Assembly: GCA_934728355.1 (NCBI GenBank)
Contig: CAKVEA010000001.1
Location: 141,897 to 205,896 of the forward strand
DNA: 64,000 nucleotides
Reading direction: 5' to 3'
Source: an uncultured Eubacteriales bacterium
GTDB taxonomy: Bacteria; Bacillota; Clostridia; Oscillospirales; Acutalibacteraceae
Numbering within the stretch: the first letter of the stretch is position 1; each line of letters starts with the position of its first letter. Below are positions 39,440 to 47,768 of this stretch, in pieces. The translations under genes and the position numbers were made by a program. The notes under the pieces are model-generated. The model did not search any database. It saw only the letters and a list, made by a program, of their open reading frames with translations, and was not told the origin of the DNA.

Positions 39440-39654
39440 AATACTTTCGAAGGATAAATTTAAAAAAATTAAAAATATATCATAAATAAAGTGGAAAAAA
39501 ATTTTTGTTTATGATATTATTCATATTATGATTTTAACTTAATTTTCCGGGAACAATGAAATTTTCAGGTTTGGTAATAAACGATATTTATCCTTGACTT
39601 AAGATTTACAGCCGGAAATGTTTAGATACTTATTTTATATAGGAGGAATTTTTT

Positions 39655-40062
39655 ATGAAAATTGCATTTACTGCTCAAGACGCAAAAAAAGAATTGATGG
39701 TCAGATTTTGTATAGCTTATTATGGTATTCTCGGTAGACATGAGTTATTTTCAACTTCAACAACCGGAAAGTTAGTTTCAGATGCTACAGGTCTTAATGT
39801 AAAAACATTTCTTGGATCTGTTCAGGGTGGTTGTGAACAAATTGCTTCAAGAGTTTCTTGCGGTGAAATTGATATGGTTTTATTTTTTAGAGATGCAAAT
39901 CGTCCTGACTTAATGGGTGATCCTCAAAATGATTTATTAAGGCTTTGTGATTTACATACAATTCCGCTTGCTACAAATTTGGCAACAGCTGAAGTGCTTA
40001 TTCATGGTCTTGAACGTGGAGATTTAGACTGGAGAAATGTTGGTAAACCTATAATTTTATAA
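39655..40062 (+). CDS. Methylglyoxal synthase-family protein with altered active site
   Basis: 135 residues, full length and collinear with methylglyoxal synthase, ending with the clostridial LATAEVLIHGLERGDLDWR. Compared by eye with E. coli MgsA, most catalytic residues are replaced: H19 is Gln8 (AQD for AHD), catalytic base D71 is Cys60 (GGCEQ for GGDQQ), H98 is Met87, D101 is Pro90. D20 (D9) and D91 (D80) remain; TGTTG reads TSTTG. The usual reaction, dihydroxyacetone phosphate to methylglyoxal, is therefore doubtful. It could be a phosphate-ligand sensor or an enzyme with another reaction. Ribosome binding site GGAGG, 14 nt before hisS. Confidence 0.8.
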   Translation: MKIAFTAQDAKKELMVRFCIAYYGILGRHELFSTSTTGKLVSDATGLNVKTFLGSVQGGCEQIASRVSCGEIDMVLFFRDANRPDLMGDPQNDLLRLCDLHTIPLATNLATAEVLIHGLERGDLDWRNVGKPIIL

Positions 40063-40076
40063 AAAGGAGAATTTTA

Positions 40077-41363
40077 ATGAACTTAATTAGTCAGAGAATT
40101 CGTGGCATGCAAGATGTTTTATTTTCTGACGGTCAAAGATGGAATGCACTTTGTAATTTGATGCAAAAGGAAGCGCAGGTTTACGGATTTCAATATGCTC
40201 GTACTCCTGCGGTTGAGCATACTGAACTTTTTGAAAGATCTTCAGGAGATTCTTCAGACATAGTTAATAAAGAAATGTATACTTTTGAAGATAAATCAGG
40301 GAGAAAAGTTTCTTTACGTCCCGAAGGAACCGCAGGGATAATGAGAGCTGTTCTTGAAAGCGGAGTGAGTAATCATGCTTTACCTATGAAACTTATGTAT
40401 AATGCTTCATGTTACAGATATGAAAAGCCTCAATCTGGCAGATACAGAGAATTTTTTCAATTTGGACTTGAAATATTCGGTTCTTCGTCAATTTTGGCTG
40501 AAGTTCAGCTTATAAAAGTTGCAAAAAGAATAATAGAAAAAATAGGAATAAATAATGTTTCTTTGGAAATTAATTCTATAGGTTGCAGTGAGTGTAGAAA
40601 AAAGTATATAGATATGCTTAAAAAATATTTTTATGAAAATAAGGAAAAACTTTGTAAAACATGTGTTTCAAGACTGGAAAAGAATCCCCTTAGAATATTC
40701 GATTGCAAAGAGTTTTCTTGTAAAAATATTTGTGATAAAGCGCCTTTAATAACTGAACATTTGTGTAAAGAATGTGAAGATCATTTTAATGCACTCAAAA
40801 GAAAATTGGATTTAATTAATATAGATTATACTGTAAATCCTAGAATAGTCAGAGGACTTGATTATTATACAGGTACTGTTTTTGAATTCATTACCAATAT
40901 TTCGAATACTTCGTTGACCGTTTGTGGTGGTGGAAGATATGACAAATTGTCGGAAATTTTAGGAGGATCTTTCTTACCTGCTGTGGGTTTAGGGTTTGGA
41001 ATAGAAAGACTTATAATGGCAATTGATGAACAGGGTTTGAGTTTAAAATTTACAGATCATCCTTTAATATATATTGCATCCACTGATGAAAAATCTTCTG
41101 TTTACGCGGAAAATCTTTGTGATAAGTTAAGAAAAGTTTCTATTTACGTGGAAAATGATATATCTGAAAGAAGTCTTAAGGCTCAAATTAAACATGCCTC
41201 CAAAATTAAATCTGAATTTCTTATGGTTTTAGGTGAAGAGGAAATTAATTCTGGTATGGCAAAAATAAGAAATATGAATAATGCGGAAGAAAAAACTATA
41301 TCAATTGGTGCTGACTTCCTAACCGAAATTTATTCGCTTAAATCTAAAAGTATATTTGTGTAA
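40077..41363 (+). CDS. hisS: Histidine--tRNA ligase
   Basis: 428 residues, class II: MYTFEDKSGRKVSLRPEGTAG (motif 2 region), RYEKPQSGRYREFFQFG, the His-specific RGLDYYTGTVFEF and GGGRYDKL. A cysteine-rich insert (CSECRKK, CKTCVSRLEKNPLRIFDC, CKECEDH) could bind zinc and is seen in clostridial HisRS. The C-terminal anticodon-binding domain is present. It is cotranscribed with the MGS-like gene. Confidence 0.97.
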   Translation: MNLISQRIRGMQDVLFSDGQRWNALCNLMQKEAQVYGFQYARTPAVEHTELFERSSGDSSDIVNKEMYTFEDKSGRKVSLRPEGTAGIMRAVLESGVSNHALPMKLMYNASCYRYEKPQSGRYREFFQFGLEIFGSSSILAEVQLIKVAKRIIEKIGINNVSLEINSIGCSECRKKYIDMLKKYFYENKEKLCKTCVSRLEKNPLRIFDCKEFSCKNICDKAPLITEHLCKECEDHFNALKRKLDLINIDYTVNPRIVRGLDYYTGTVFEFITNISNTSLTVCGGGRYDKLSEILGGSFLPAVGLGFGIERLIMAIDEQGLSLKFTDHPLIYIASTDEKSSVYAENLCDKLRKVSIYVENDISERSLKAQIKHASKIKSEFLMVLGEEEINSGMAKIRNMNNAEEKTISIGADFLTEIYSLKSKSIFV

Positions 41364-41377
41364 TTTAAAATTAGTTG

Positions 41378-41405
41378 TTGACAATTTTCAAATATATGAT
41401 AGAAT
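41378..41405 (+). promoter_or_regulatory. Promoter for tRNA-Leu
   Basis: TTGACA (41378-41383), 16-nt spacer, TAGAAT (41400-41405), 34 nt before the tRNA. Confidence 0.7.
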
Positions 41406-41439
41406 ACTTTGGTGAGGGAGTGTATCCCCTGCCTTATGT

Positions 41440-41526
41440 GCCGCTGTGGTGGAATTGGTAGACGCAATGGACTCAAAATCCATCGGTAGCAATACCATGC
41501 CGGTTCAAGTCCGGCCAGCGGTACCA
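41440..41526 (+). tRNA. tRNA-Leu (CAA anticodon)
   Basis: An 87-nt class II tRNA with encoded CCA. Acceptor GCCGCTG pairs with CAGCGGT (the first pair is G-U), D arm GGTGGAATTGGTAGAC, anticodon stem ATGGA/TCCAT with loop CTCAAAA (anticodon CAA, reading UUG), a long variable arm (CGGTAGCAATACC) and T loop GGTTCAAGTCC. UUG is a frequent codon and start codon in this genome. Confidence 0.95.
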
Positions 41527-41591
41527 GGCAAAGTTTAGGTTAGTTTCTACTTTGCTAGGTTAATAAAATATAGTGAAGTGAAGGAGTCTAA

Positions 41592-42425
41592 ATGAAAAAA
41601 GTATTTTCAATAGTAGCTTTATTTTTTATAGCTGTGGCAACTGTATTTGCTCATTCTTTATTTAAAAGTGATGGAGCTAGTTGCAAAACAGTAGAAGTAA
41701 ATGGAAAAATAATGAGAGCGGAAATAGAAGGTTCCGGAGATAAAACGATAGTTATGTTAAGCAGTTGGAATACAGATTCTCCAGTTGATGATTTTTATCC
41801 GTTATGCAAAAGACTGAGTAAGGATTATAGAGTAGTAGTTTTAAACTATTTTGGATACTGCGGTAGTGAAATAACGAGTGATGAGCGTACTAATAAAAAT
41901 ATGGTTGAAGAAATTCGTTCAGCACTGCATCAATTGAATATCGAGCCGCCCTATATACTGTTGCCGCAATCAATGTCTGGTCTTTATAGTTTATATTATG
42001 CAAATAATTATCCTTCTGAGGTTTCAGGAATAATAGGAATAGATATGTCTTTACCTCAAAAGCAACTTGAGCAGTGGACTGAGGAAACATTTGAAAAATC
42101 AAAAATCAGTTCTGCATCAAGTATACTGAATATTTCAATGATAAATCAATGGAATAAATTTTATGATAATTCTAAAGAGTTAAAGAATGTAAAATATTCA
42201 TCCAGTTTACCTGTTTTAGCTTTTCTGTCTACCGGTGAAATAGATGCTGTAGATGAAATGGTAAAGAATGGTAAAATTAAAACATCTTGGATTCAAATGA
42301 ATGATAATATGATTACAAATGATAGTATTCAGTCTAAGAAAATTTTAGAAGGAAAGTGCGATTTGATATATTCGCAAGCTGATGATATTGTAAAAAATAT
42401 CAAGGAATTTATAGAGAGTTTATAA
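41592..42425 (+). CDS. Exported alpha/beta-hydrolase-fold protein, probably non-catalytic
   Basis: 277 residues with an N-terminal signal peptide or anchor (VFSIVALFFIAVATVFAHS) and an alpha/beta hydrolase core: VMLSSWN, RVVVLNYFGYCGS, and the nucleophile elbow LLPQSMSGLY. The elbow is Q-S-M-S-G instead of G-x-S-x-G. There is no histidine anywhere after the nucleophile Ser, so a catalytic triad cannot form; where the His should be, the sequence is KCDLIYSQADD. It may be a binding protein. Monogenic between tRNA-Leu and a bidirectional terminator. Confidence 0.75.
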   Translation: MKKVFSIVALFFIAVATVFAHSLFKSDGASCKTVEVNGKIMRAEIEGSGDKTIVMLSSWNTDSPVDDFYPLCKRLSKDYRVVVLNYFGYCGSEITSDERTNKNMVEEIRSALHQLNIEPPYILLPQSMSGLYSLYYANNYPSEVSGIIGIDMSLPQKQLEQWTEETFEKSKISSASSILNISMINQWNKFYDNSKELKNVKYSSSLPVLAFLSTGEIDAVDEMVKNGKIKTSWIQMNDNMITNDSIQSKKILEGKCDLIYSQADDIVKNIKEFIESL

Positions 42426-42438
42426 GCATTATAAAAAG

Positions 42439-42466
42439 AGCATCCTGTTTTTCAGGATGCTTTTTC
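42439..42466. terminator. Bidirectional intrinsic terminator
   Basis: AGCATCCTG / CAGGATGCT stem followed by TTTTT on the + strand and TCTTTTTAT on the minus strand. It separates the hydrolase gene from the convergent STAS operon. Confidence 0.85.
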
Positions 42467-42469
42467 ATA

Positions 42470-42817
42470 TTAGGTATTTATTTTTTTAAGAGATATAAAA
42501 TCCGAAAACCCTGTCATTTCAAAGATTTCCATTACTTCTGGAGACACATTTATTATCTCCATGGAAGATCCTTCGACCATGGTATCTATATGTTTTTTTA
42601 TATAAAGAATGGCTCTCAATCCCGCACTACTCATATATTCAACATTTTTAAAATCAAAAACTAAATTTATTTTATTTTCATATTCTTTTTCTGTTTCAGA
42701 AAAACAATTTTCTATTTCTTCTTGAAAATCAGGAGTGCTTTGAGTATCTAATCTTCCTGAAATTTCGTAAATGACTTTAAAATCATCTCTAATTTTTGAA
42801 AAGCCCAATGTAGCCAT
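42470..42817 (-). CDS. STAS-domain anti-sigma factor antagonist (SpoIIAA/RsbV-like)
   Basis: 115 residues forming one STAS domain. The phosphorylatable Ser lies in VEYMSSAGLRAIL. Such proteins bind and titrate a HPK-like anti-sigma factor when unphosphorylated. The candidate partner is encoded 16 nt upstream. GGAGG ribosome binding site. No sigma factor gene follows, so it is neither a spoIIA nor a sigB operon. Confidence 0.85.
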   Translation of the reverse strand: MATLGFSKIRDDFKVIYEISGRLDTQSTPDFQEEIENCFSETEKEYENKINLVFDFKNVEYMSSAGLRAILYIKKHIDTMVEGSSMEIINVSPEVMEIFEMTGFSDFISLKKINT

Positions 42818-42833
42818 ACCTTTTCGCCTCCTT

Positions 42834-43265
42834 TCATTTAATTTTTTTATTTATTTTTAAATGATTTTTTTTATTTGAATATTCGTAATACATAGAATTC
42901 ATTAAATTTTTTACCATATATATTCCCATTCCACCAATTTTTCTTTCTTGTGGTGAAGAATTAATAGTTGGATTTTTGTTTTTTGTAGGATCAAAAGGAA
43001 TACCATAATCTTCAAAGGTAATAATGAATTCTTCCGGGAAATCAATGTATTCTATTTTTATTGATACTTTCCCAGTTTTTTCGGGATATGCATAGTTTGC
43101 TATATTTACAAATATTTCTTCTATTGAAAGAAGTATATTTACTATGTCTTTTTTAGATATTCCAAAAGAACTTATAAATTTTTTTGAAAAATCATAAACA
43201 TTTTGCCAATTTTCATTTAAAGCTAAAGTTTCTATTTTTTGTGATATTGGTTTTTTATTGTTCAT
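42834..43265 (-). CDS. Anti-sigma factor kinase (RsbW/SpoIIAB-like HATPase)
   Basis: 143 residues of GHKL fold: N box LSIEEIFVNIANYAYP, G1 FEDYGIPFDP and G2 RKIGGMGIYMVKNLM. It should phosphorylate the adjacent STAS protein and sequester a sigma factor encoded elsewhere, or regulate a PP2C-type partner switch. It lies 11 nt after the coiled-coil gene, so the three form one operon. Confidence 0.82.
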   Translation of the reverse strand: MNNKKPISQKIETLALNENWQNVYDFSKKFISSFGISKKDIVNILLSIEEIFVNIANYAYPEKTGKVSIKIEYIDFPEEFIITFEDYGIPFDPTKNKNPTINSSPQERKIGGMGIYMVKNLMNSMYYEYSNKKNHLKINKKIK

Positions 43266-43276
43266 TTTTTATTCCT

Positions 43277-43837
43277 TTATGTTGTAATTGCTGCTCCTGC
43301 GGCAGTACCTTTAGCGGTTACTCCTGAGAATGTAGTATTTCCTTTATTTGTGTAATTAACATTAACCGTTAAAAATTTGCTTAAAAATCCTCTCATGTCT
43401 ATGGTTTTTATTTTTTTACTTGAATTTGATTTTATGTATTCTCCAAGGTAAGATGTGAATTCGAGTATCATTTTAGCTCTAATACGTTCTGTTTCATTTT
43501 GCATTTCTTCGGGTGAAATGTATTGTTCTTTTTCTTTTAATTTCTTTTTATATTTTTTCATTTTGTTATAGCATTTTTCTGCGGTTTCTTGAAGTTCTTC
43601 ATTTTCAGCTTTAAGTTCTGAAATTTCATTTTTAAGGCTAATATTTTTTTCATTTAGCTTTTCATTTTTTGCCATTAACTCATTATATTTTTGAGTCAAA
43701 TCTGTAGAATTTTCTGTAGTTGAAGTTGAAGCTTGTGTTTCTTGAATGGTTCCTTCTGTTGCAGAGATTAATGTGTTTCCATTACTAATAACTCCTAATA
43801 ATATGGAAATAGCAAGTATTTTTTTTAGTTTCTTCAT
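43277..43837 (-). CDS. Secreted coiled-coil protein of unknown function
   Basis: 186 residues from ATG 43837, 12 nt after AAAGGG. Signal peptide (ILAISILLGVISNGNTLISA), a Thr/Ser-rich linker and a long heptad coiled coil (about 50-110, KNEISELKAENEELQETAE). A C-terminal Gly/Ala/Thr-rich tail follows (SGVTAKGTAAGAAITT). First gene of the operon with the anti-sigma kinase and STAS protein, so it may be a target or sensor of that switch; this is inference from position. Confidence 0.6.
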   Translation of the reverse strand: MKKLKKILAISILLGVISNGNTLISATEGTIQETQASTSTTENSTDLTQKYNELMAKNEKLNEKNISLKNEISELKAENEELQETAEKCYNKMKKYKKKLKEKEQYISPEEMQNETERIRAKMILEFTSYLGEYIKSNSSKKIKTIDMRGFLSKFLTVNVNYTNKGNTTFSGVTAKGTAAGAAITT

Positions 43838-44075
43838 AAATAATATCATCCCTTTCGTAAGTTTTAAACATTTTCCACAATATTTTAAACTTTTTTACTT
43901 GATGCAATTTTATTTTATCAAATTGTATTTTTAATTTCAATATATTATTAAATTTTTAGTTAATTTGACGTATAATTTAAATTTATAAATGTCTTTTAAA
44001 TTTGTAATTTTATAAAAAGTTGTAAGATTTAGTTTACTGTGATAAAATGAAAACAAAAATTTTAAGGAATAAAAA

Positions 44076-45041
44076 ATGAAAATAGGAAATTTAAAAATTG
44101 AAGGAATAGCATCTTTAGCTCCGATGGCAGGAATTACAGATAAAGCTTTCAGGCAAATTTGCCGTAATTTCGGTGCAGCATATTTAACGAGTGAAATGGT
44201 AAGTGTAAAGGGAATTATTTATAACAGTGAAAAAACCTTTTCTCTTATGGAACACAGTGAAGAAGAAAAACCTTTTGCGTTGCAGCTTTTTGGAAGTGAC
44301 CCAGAGGATTTTTTCAAAGCTGTTAATTTAATTTCAAATTATTTACCTGATATTATTGATATAAATATGGGATGTCCTGCTACTAAAATAGTTAAAGAAA
44401 ATTCCGGATCATCACTAATGAGAAATCCGGAAATTTGCGCTAAAATAGTTAAAAGCGTAAAAAGTGCATGTAACATACCTGTAACCATAAAAATTCGTTC
44501 AGGCTGGGATAGTTCTTCTATAAATGCAACCGAGGTTGCTCAAGCATGTTGTGAAGCTGGAGTGGATGCTATAACAGTTCATGGAAGAACTAAACATCAA
44601 GGATATTCAGGGAAAGTTGATTTAGATGTAATAAAAATGGTTAAAAAAATTTCAAGTGTTCCTGTTATTGGTAATGGGGATATTGTTTCGGTTGAATCTG
44701 CGAAAAAAATGCTTGAATATACCGGTTGTGATTTTTTAGCAATAGGACGCGGTGCTATAGGAAACCCTTGGATATTTTCAGAGATTAATAATTGGTATTT
44801 TAATAATAAAGAAAGTGAAAAAGTATCTATTCAAGAAAAAGTTCGGGTTATGAAACTTCATATAGAAAAAATGTGTTTATTTAAGGGAGAATATCTTGGT
44901 GTTAGGGAATCCAGGAAACATTTATCTTCATATATTAAAGGTATTCCTCGAGCTGCAGATTACAGAAATTTAGTTTTTTCCTCTAAAACTAAAAAAGAAC
45001 TTCTTGATATTTGCGATAGTATACTTTTATCGAATGAATAA
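44076..45041 (+). CDS. dusB: tRNA-dihydrouridine synthase
   Basis: 321 residues. FMN-binding TIM barrel with LAPMAGITDKAFR, catalytic Cys in NMGCPATKIVKENSGSSLM, TVHGRTKHQGYSG and GNGDIVS. It reduces U to dihydrouridine in tRNA D-loops. ATG start with AAGGAAT upstream. A single gene ended by a terminator. The preceding 240 nt (43838-44075) are AT-rich with no other feature seen. Confidence 0.95.
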   Translation: MKIGNLKIEGIASLAPMAGITDKAFRQICRNFGAAYLTSEMVSVKGIIYNSEKTFSLMEHSEEEKPFALQLFGSDPEDFFKAVNLISNYLPDIIDINMGCPATKIVKENSGSSLMRNPEICAKIVKSVKSACNIPVTIKIRSGWDSSSINATEVAQACCEAGVDAITVHGRTKHQGYSGKVDLDVIKMVKKISSVPVIGNGDIVSVESAKKMLEYTGCDFLAIGRGAIGNPWIFSEINNWYFNNKESEKVSIQEKVRVMKLHIEKMCLFKGEYLGVRESRKHLSSYIKGIPRAADYRNLVFSSKTKKELLDICDSILLSNE

Positions 45042-45047
45042 TTAAAA

Positions 45048-45075
45048 GAGCTACTCAAAAAGAGTAGCTCCTAAT
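45048..45075. terminator. Bidirectional intrinsic terminator
   Basis: Perfect GAGCTACTC / GAGTAGCTC stem with an A5 loop, between dusB and the convergent secreted-protein gene. Confidence 0.8.
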
Positions 45076-45076
45076 T

Positions 45077-45775
45077 TTAAAAATGCTTACTTTCTTCTTC
45101 AATTAATTTGTTTAAACATTCTTTAATAGAAGGTAACAGTAAATTTTTATTATAGTATGGGAATAGGTCGAATAATTTACAATATAAACCTATAGAAATA
45201 TTATCAAGAGATTGTTTACTAAGATTTAAATTTTTAATTACTAAGAATACATAAAACATGTCCGTTATAAACTTTTTTGATTCTGTTGGAATACCATTTT
45301 TGCATAGATTGTAATTGTAACGTATAATTGCATTTATTGTTTCTTGAGGTGAATCTAGTGTATAAATTGTAAGTAGTTCTATTTGTAAAAGATAATGGCA
45401 GTAAACAATTGAAAATTCTTTAATATTATAGGTTTTCATTTTTTCTTCTATTGACTGTAAAGTTAATTGTTCAATACTTGAAAACTCTTTTTTATTTAGA
45501 ACTTTAGAAATTTCTTTTTCATAAAAATATTCTTGTTCATATTCATAATTTAAATTTCTAATGCTGTCATATTTGTATGTACCAAATGTGTCTGCTTCAC
45601 GAGTTCTTTTTCTAATATCTTTTTCTTCTTCCCAATAATCCGAAGCACCTACCAAATAGGTGGTAGTGTTGAAAAGAGTAAGGGTAGATAATAAAATAGC
45701 AACTAATTTAAAAATTTTTTTATGATTTGAAAAAAAATAAAAATCTTTTGTAAAAAATTTTCCAAATAATATCAT
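45077..45775 (-). CDS. Exported or membrane-anchored helical protein of unknown function
   Basis: 232 residues from ATG 45775, 13 nt after AAGGAG. A hydrophobic helix at about 20-42 (IFKLVAILLSTLTLFNTTTYLVG) acts as signal or anchor. The mature part is acidic and helical with many Tyr and Leu. In general style it resembles the secreted proteins at 28.5-32.7 kb, but I found no shared motif. Unknown family. Confidence 0.5.
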   Translation of the reverse strand: MILFGKFFTKDFYFFSNHKKIFKLVAILLSTLTLFNTTTYLVGASDYWEEEKDIRKRTREADTFGTYKYDSIRNLNYEYEQEYFYEKEISKVLNKKEFSSIEQLTLQSIEEKMKTYNIKEFSIVYCHYLLQIELLTIYTLDSPQETINAIIRYNYNLCKNGIPTESKKFITDMFYVFLVIKNLNLSKQSLDNISIGLYCKLFDLFPYYNKNLLLPSIKECLNKLIEEESKHF

Positions 45776-45873
45776 TATTATAATTACTCTCCTTAAAAAA
45801 ATAAATAACAAAAACATTTATCTAAAAATACCATTACTAAATTAAAAAAGTTTTAAATATAAGTACTAATTAA

Positions 45874-46581
45874 TTAACAATCAAAAATTGCAGGAATTTT
45901 ACAATCAACAAAAGAGATATAATCATCATCTGCGACTATGATGTGGTCAATGAAAGTAATATTCATATTGTCAAAAATGTTTTTAAGTTTTTTAGTTGTA
46001 ATAATATCTTGTTTAGAAGGCAAAGCCAGACCACTTGGATGATTATGAGCAAAAACAATACCTGCTGCATTATAAATGACTATAAGTTCAATAATTTTTC
46101 TTAAATATATATCAACGTTATTATGAGATCCCTGGTTGACAATACCTTCAAAAACAATTTTATTTTTAGAATCTACTAAAATAATAGCTATGGCTTCATT
46201 ACTTCTGCCTATAAATTTAAGAGAGAGCCTATCATTAAGCTCCTCTCTTGAACGAAAAGTATTTTTTAAAGACTTTTTGTGCTGCATGTAAACTCTAACA
46301 ATATCAACTAGAAATTTAATAAAACAAGCAGTTTCATTGCCAGCACCTTCGAAATTTTTTAAAGCTGAGTAAGGAGCATTCATAACATCTTGAATAGACC
46401 CGAAATGAGAAAGAAGTTGATGAGCTAATTTATTAGTGTCTTTTCGTGGAATACAATAGAATAAAATCATTTCAAGTATTTCATGATCATAGAAAGTATC
46501 TATACCATATTTTCTGTACTTTTCTTTTACTCTTTGTCTATGATTTGCATGGACATTTACTTCTTTCTTTTCTTTTTTCAC
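45874..46581 (-). CDS. radC: RadC-family JAMM/MPN protein
   Basis: 235 residues. An N-terminal helix-hairpin-helix region (ILEMILFYCIPRKDTNKLA, then GAGNETACFIKFL) and a C-terminal MPN domain with metal motif AHNHPSGLALPSKQD and the upstream Glu (VFEGIVNQGS). Its biochemical role is not settled; the old DNA repair name is historical. Between rplL and a secreted-protein gene, in the place where rpoB would be expected in a standard rpl-rpo cluster. Confidence 0.93.
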   Translation of the reverse strand: MKKEKKEVNVHANHRQRVKEKYRKYGIDTFYDHEILEMILFYCIPRKDTNKLAHQLLSHFGSIQDVMNAPYSALKNFEGAGNETACFIKFLVDIVRVYMQHKKSLKNTFRSREELNDRLSLKFIGRSNEAIAIILVDSKNKIVFEGIVNQGSHNNVDIYLRKIIELIVIYNAAGIVFAHNHPSGLALPSKQDIITTKKLKNIFDNMNITFIDHIIVADDDYISFVDCKIPAIFDC

Positions 46582-46639
46582 TTGTTATCACTCCTTAATT
46601 TAACAATAGTATTTTCAAGAGAAATATGTGTATAAATAA

Positions 46640-46660
46640 CACCCGCTAAAAAGCGGGCGC
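46640..46660 (-). terminator. Terminator of rplJ-rplL
   Basis: CCCGCT-TTTT-AGCGGG stem after the rplL stop, followed on the minus strand by TGTTATTTAT. It confirms that rpoB/rpoC are not cotranscribed here. Confidence 0.65.
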
Positions 46661-46675
46661 ATATATAAAACTAAA

Positions 46676-47050
46676 CTATTTAACTTCGACTTGTGCACCA
46701 AGTTCTTCGAGTTGTTTTTTGATATCTTCTGCTGCATCTTTAGCAACTTTTTCTTTAACTGCTTTAGGAGCTTCATCGACAATAGCTTTAGCTTCTTTAA
46801 GTCCGAGACCTGTAATATCTTTAACTGCTTTAACAACTTTCATTTTGTTGTCGCCTGCTGCTTTAAGAATTACATCAAATTCAGTTTTTTCTTCAGCTGC
46901 TGCTCCTGCGGCTGCGGGTGCTGCTGCAACTGCTACAGGTGCTGCTGCTGAAACGCCGAATTCTTCTTCAAGGGCTTTTACGAGTTCACTTAATTCGAGA
47001 ACTGTTAATGATTTTACTTCTTCAATTAATTTTACTACTTTATCTGACAT
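46676..47050 (-). CDS. rplL: 50S ribosomal protein L7/L12
   Basis: 124 residues: N-terminal dimerisation domain, an Ala/Pro-rich hinge ([18 protein letters not shown]) and the factor-binding domain ([10 protein letters not shown] ... [20 protein letters not shown]). It forms the L10(L12)4-6 stalk that recruits translation GTPases. ATG start with GGAGGT upstream, 23 nt after rplJ. Confidence 0.98.
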   Translation of the reverse strand: MSDKVVKLIEEVKSLTVLELSELVKALEEEFGVSAAAPVAVAAAPAAAGAAAEEKTEFDVILKAAGDNKMKVVKAVKDITGLGLKEAKAIVDEAPKAVKEKVAKDAAEDIKKQLEELGAQVEVK

Positions 47051-47073
47051 TATAATTTACCTCCAAAATTTAA

Positions 47074-47613
47074 TTAAACATTTTCATTTGATTTTTTCTC
47101 TGCAATAGCATTAAGCGCTACTACTAATCCTTTTATAATACCACTCGAGACAGTTGCCAATCCTGCGATTGGAGCATTGAATCCACGAAGAACTTGAGCA
47201 ACAAGGACTTCTCTCGATGGAAGTTTTGAAAGTCTTAAGACTTCATTTTTGTCGATAACGTTTTCATCTATAAATCCCGATTTGATTTTGAAAAATTCAT
47301 GGTTTTTTGCAAAATCGCAAAGAATTTTAGATGCTGCAACGTAATCATTTTTGCTAATTGCGATAGCTGTTGATCCGTGCAAAACGGAAGACAAATCACC
47401 TAAACCTGCATTTTCTGCGGCACGTTTCAATAGAGTATTTTTTATTACCAAATATTCTATATCGGACTCACGTAAATCTTTTCTGAGTTTAGTGTCATCC
47501 CCGACATTTATTCCTTGGTATTCTACTAAAACACCTGCACAAGAAGATTTAAGTTTTTCAGCAATACTGCTAACAATAGCTTTTTTCTCTTCTAAAGCTT
47601 TAACACTTGGCAA
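47074..47613 (-). CDS. rplJ: 50S ribosomal protein L10
   Basis: 179 residues from TTG 47613, 7 nt after GGAGGT, giving the usual start PSVKALEEKKAIV; an in-frame TTG five codons earlier is inside the ribosome binding site. It contains EYQGINVGDDTKLRKDLR and the C-terminal L12-binding helix. Base of the ribosomal stalk and repressor of its own mRNA through the leader upstream. Confidence 0.97.
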   Translation of the reverse strand: MPSVKALEEKKAIVSSIAEKLKSSCAGVLVEYQGINVGDDTKLRKDLRESDIEYLVIKNTLLKRAAENAGLGDLSSVLHGSTAIAISKNDYVAASKILCDFAKNHEFFKIKSGFIDENVIDKNEVLRLSKLPSREVLVAQVLRGFNAPIAGLATVSSGIIKGLVVALNAIAEKKSNENV

Positions 47614-47639
47614 ATTATTCACCTCCAAATTTAATATGC

Positions 47640-47768
47640 AAAAAAGTTACCGAGTCATAATCACTCCGAAAAGCGAGTAAAACCGGTAACAAAAATTTGT
47701 TCGGGCAATCCTCGGTAGGAATTATGCTTAAAAAGCACCTACTGTCTTCGGAATCATTATTGTTTTTT
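47640..47768 (-). promoter_or_regulatory. L10 leader with terminator-type attenuator
   Basis: The minus-strand leader reads GAAGACAGTAGGTGC ... CCTACCGAGG, the conserved L10(L12)4-binding element. It is followed by a long stem GTTACCG / CGGTAAC (47690-47646) and a T6 run (47645-47640). Excess L10-L12 complex should favour the terminator and reduce rplJL transcription. Confidence 0.85.

Noticed and set aside
41524..41570. Terminator after tRNA-Leu (GCAAAGT / ACTTTGC)
   Set aside because: Long loop and no T run; it may be weak processing structure only.
46719..47108. Ala/Ser-rich frame opposite rplL
   Set aside because: Reverse complement of the L7/L12 hinge; low-complexity artefact.
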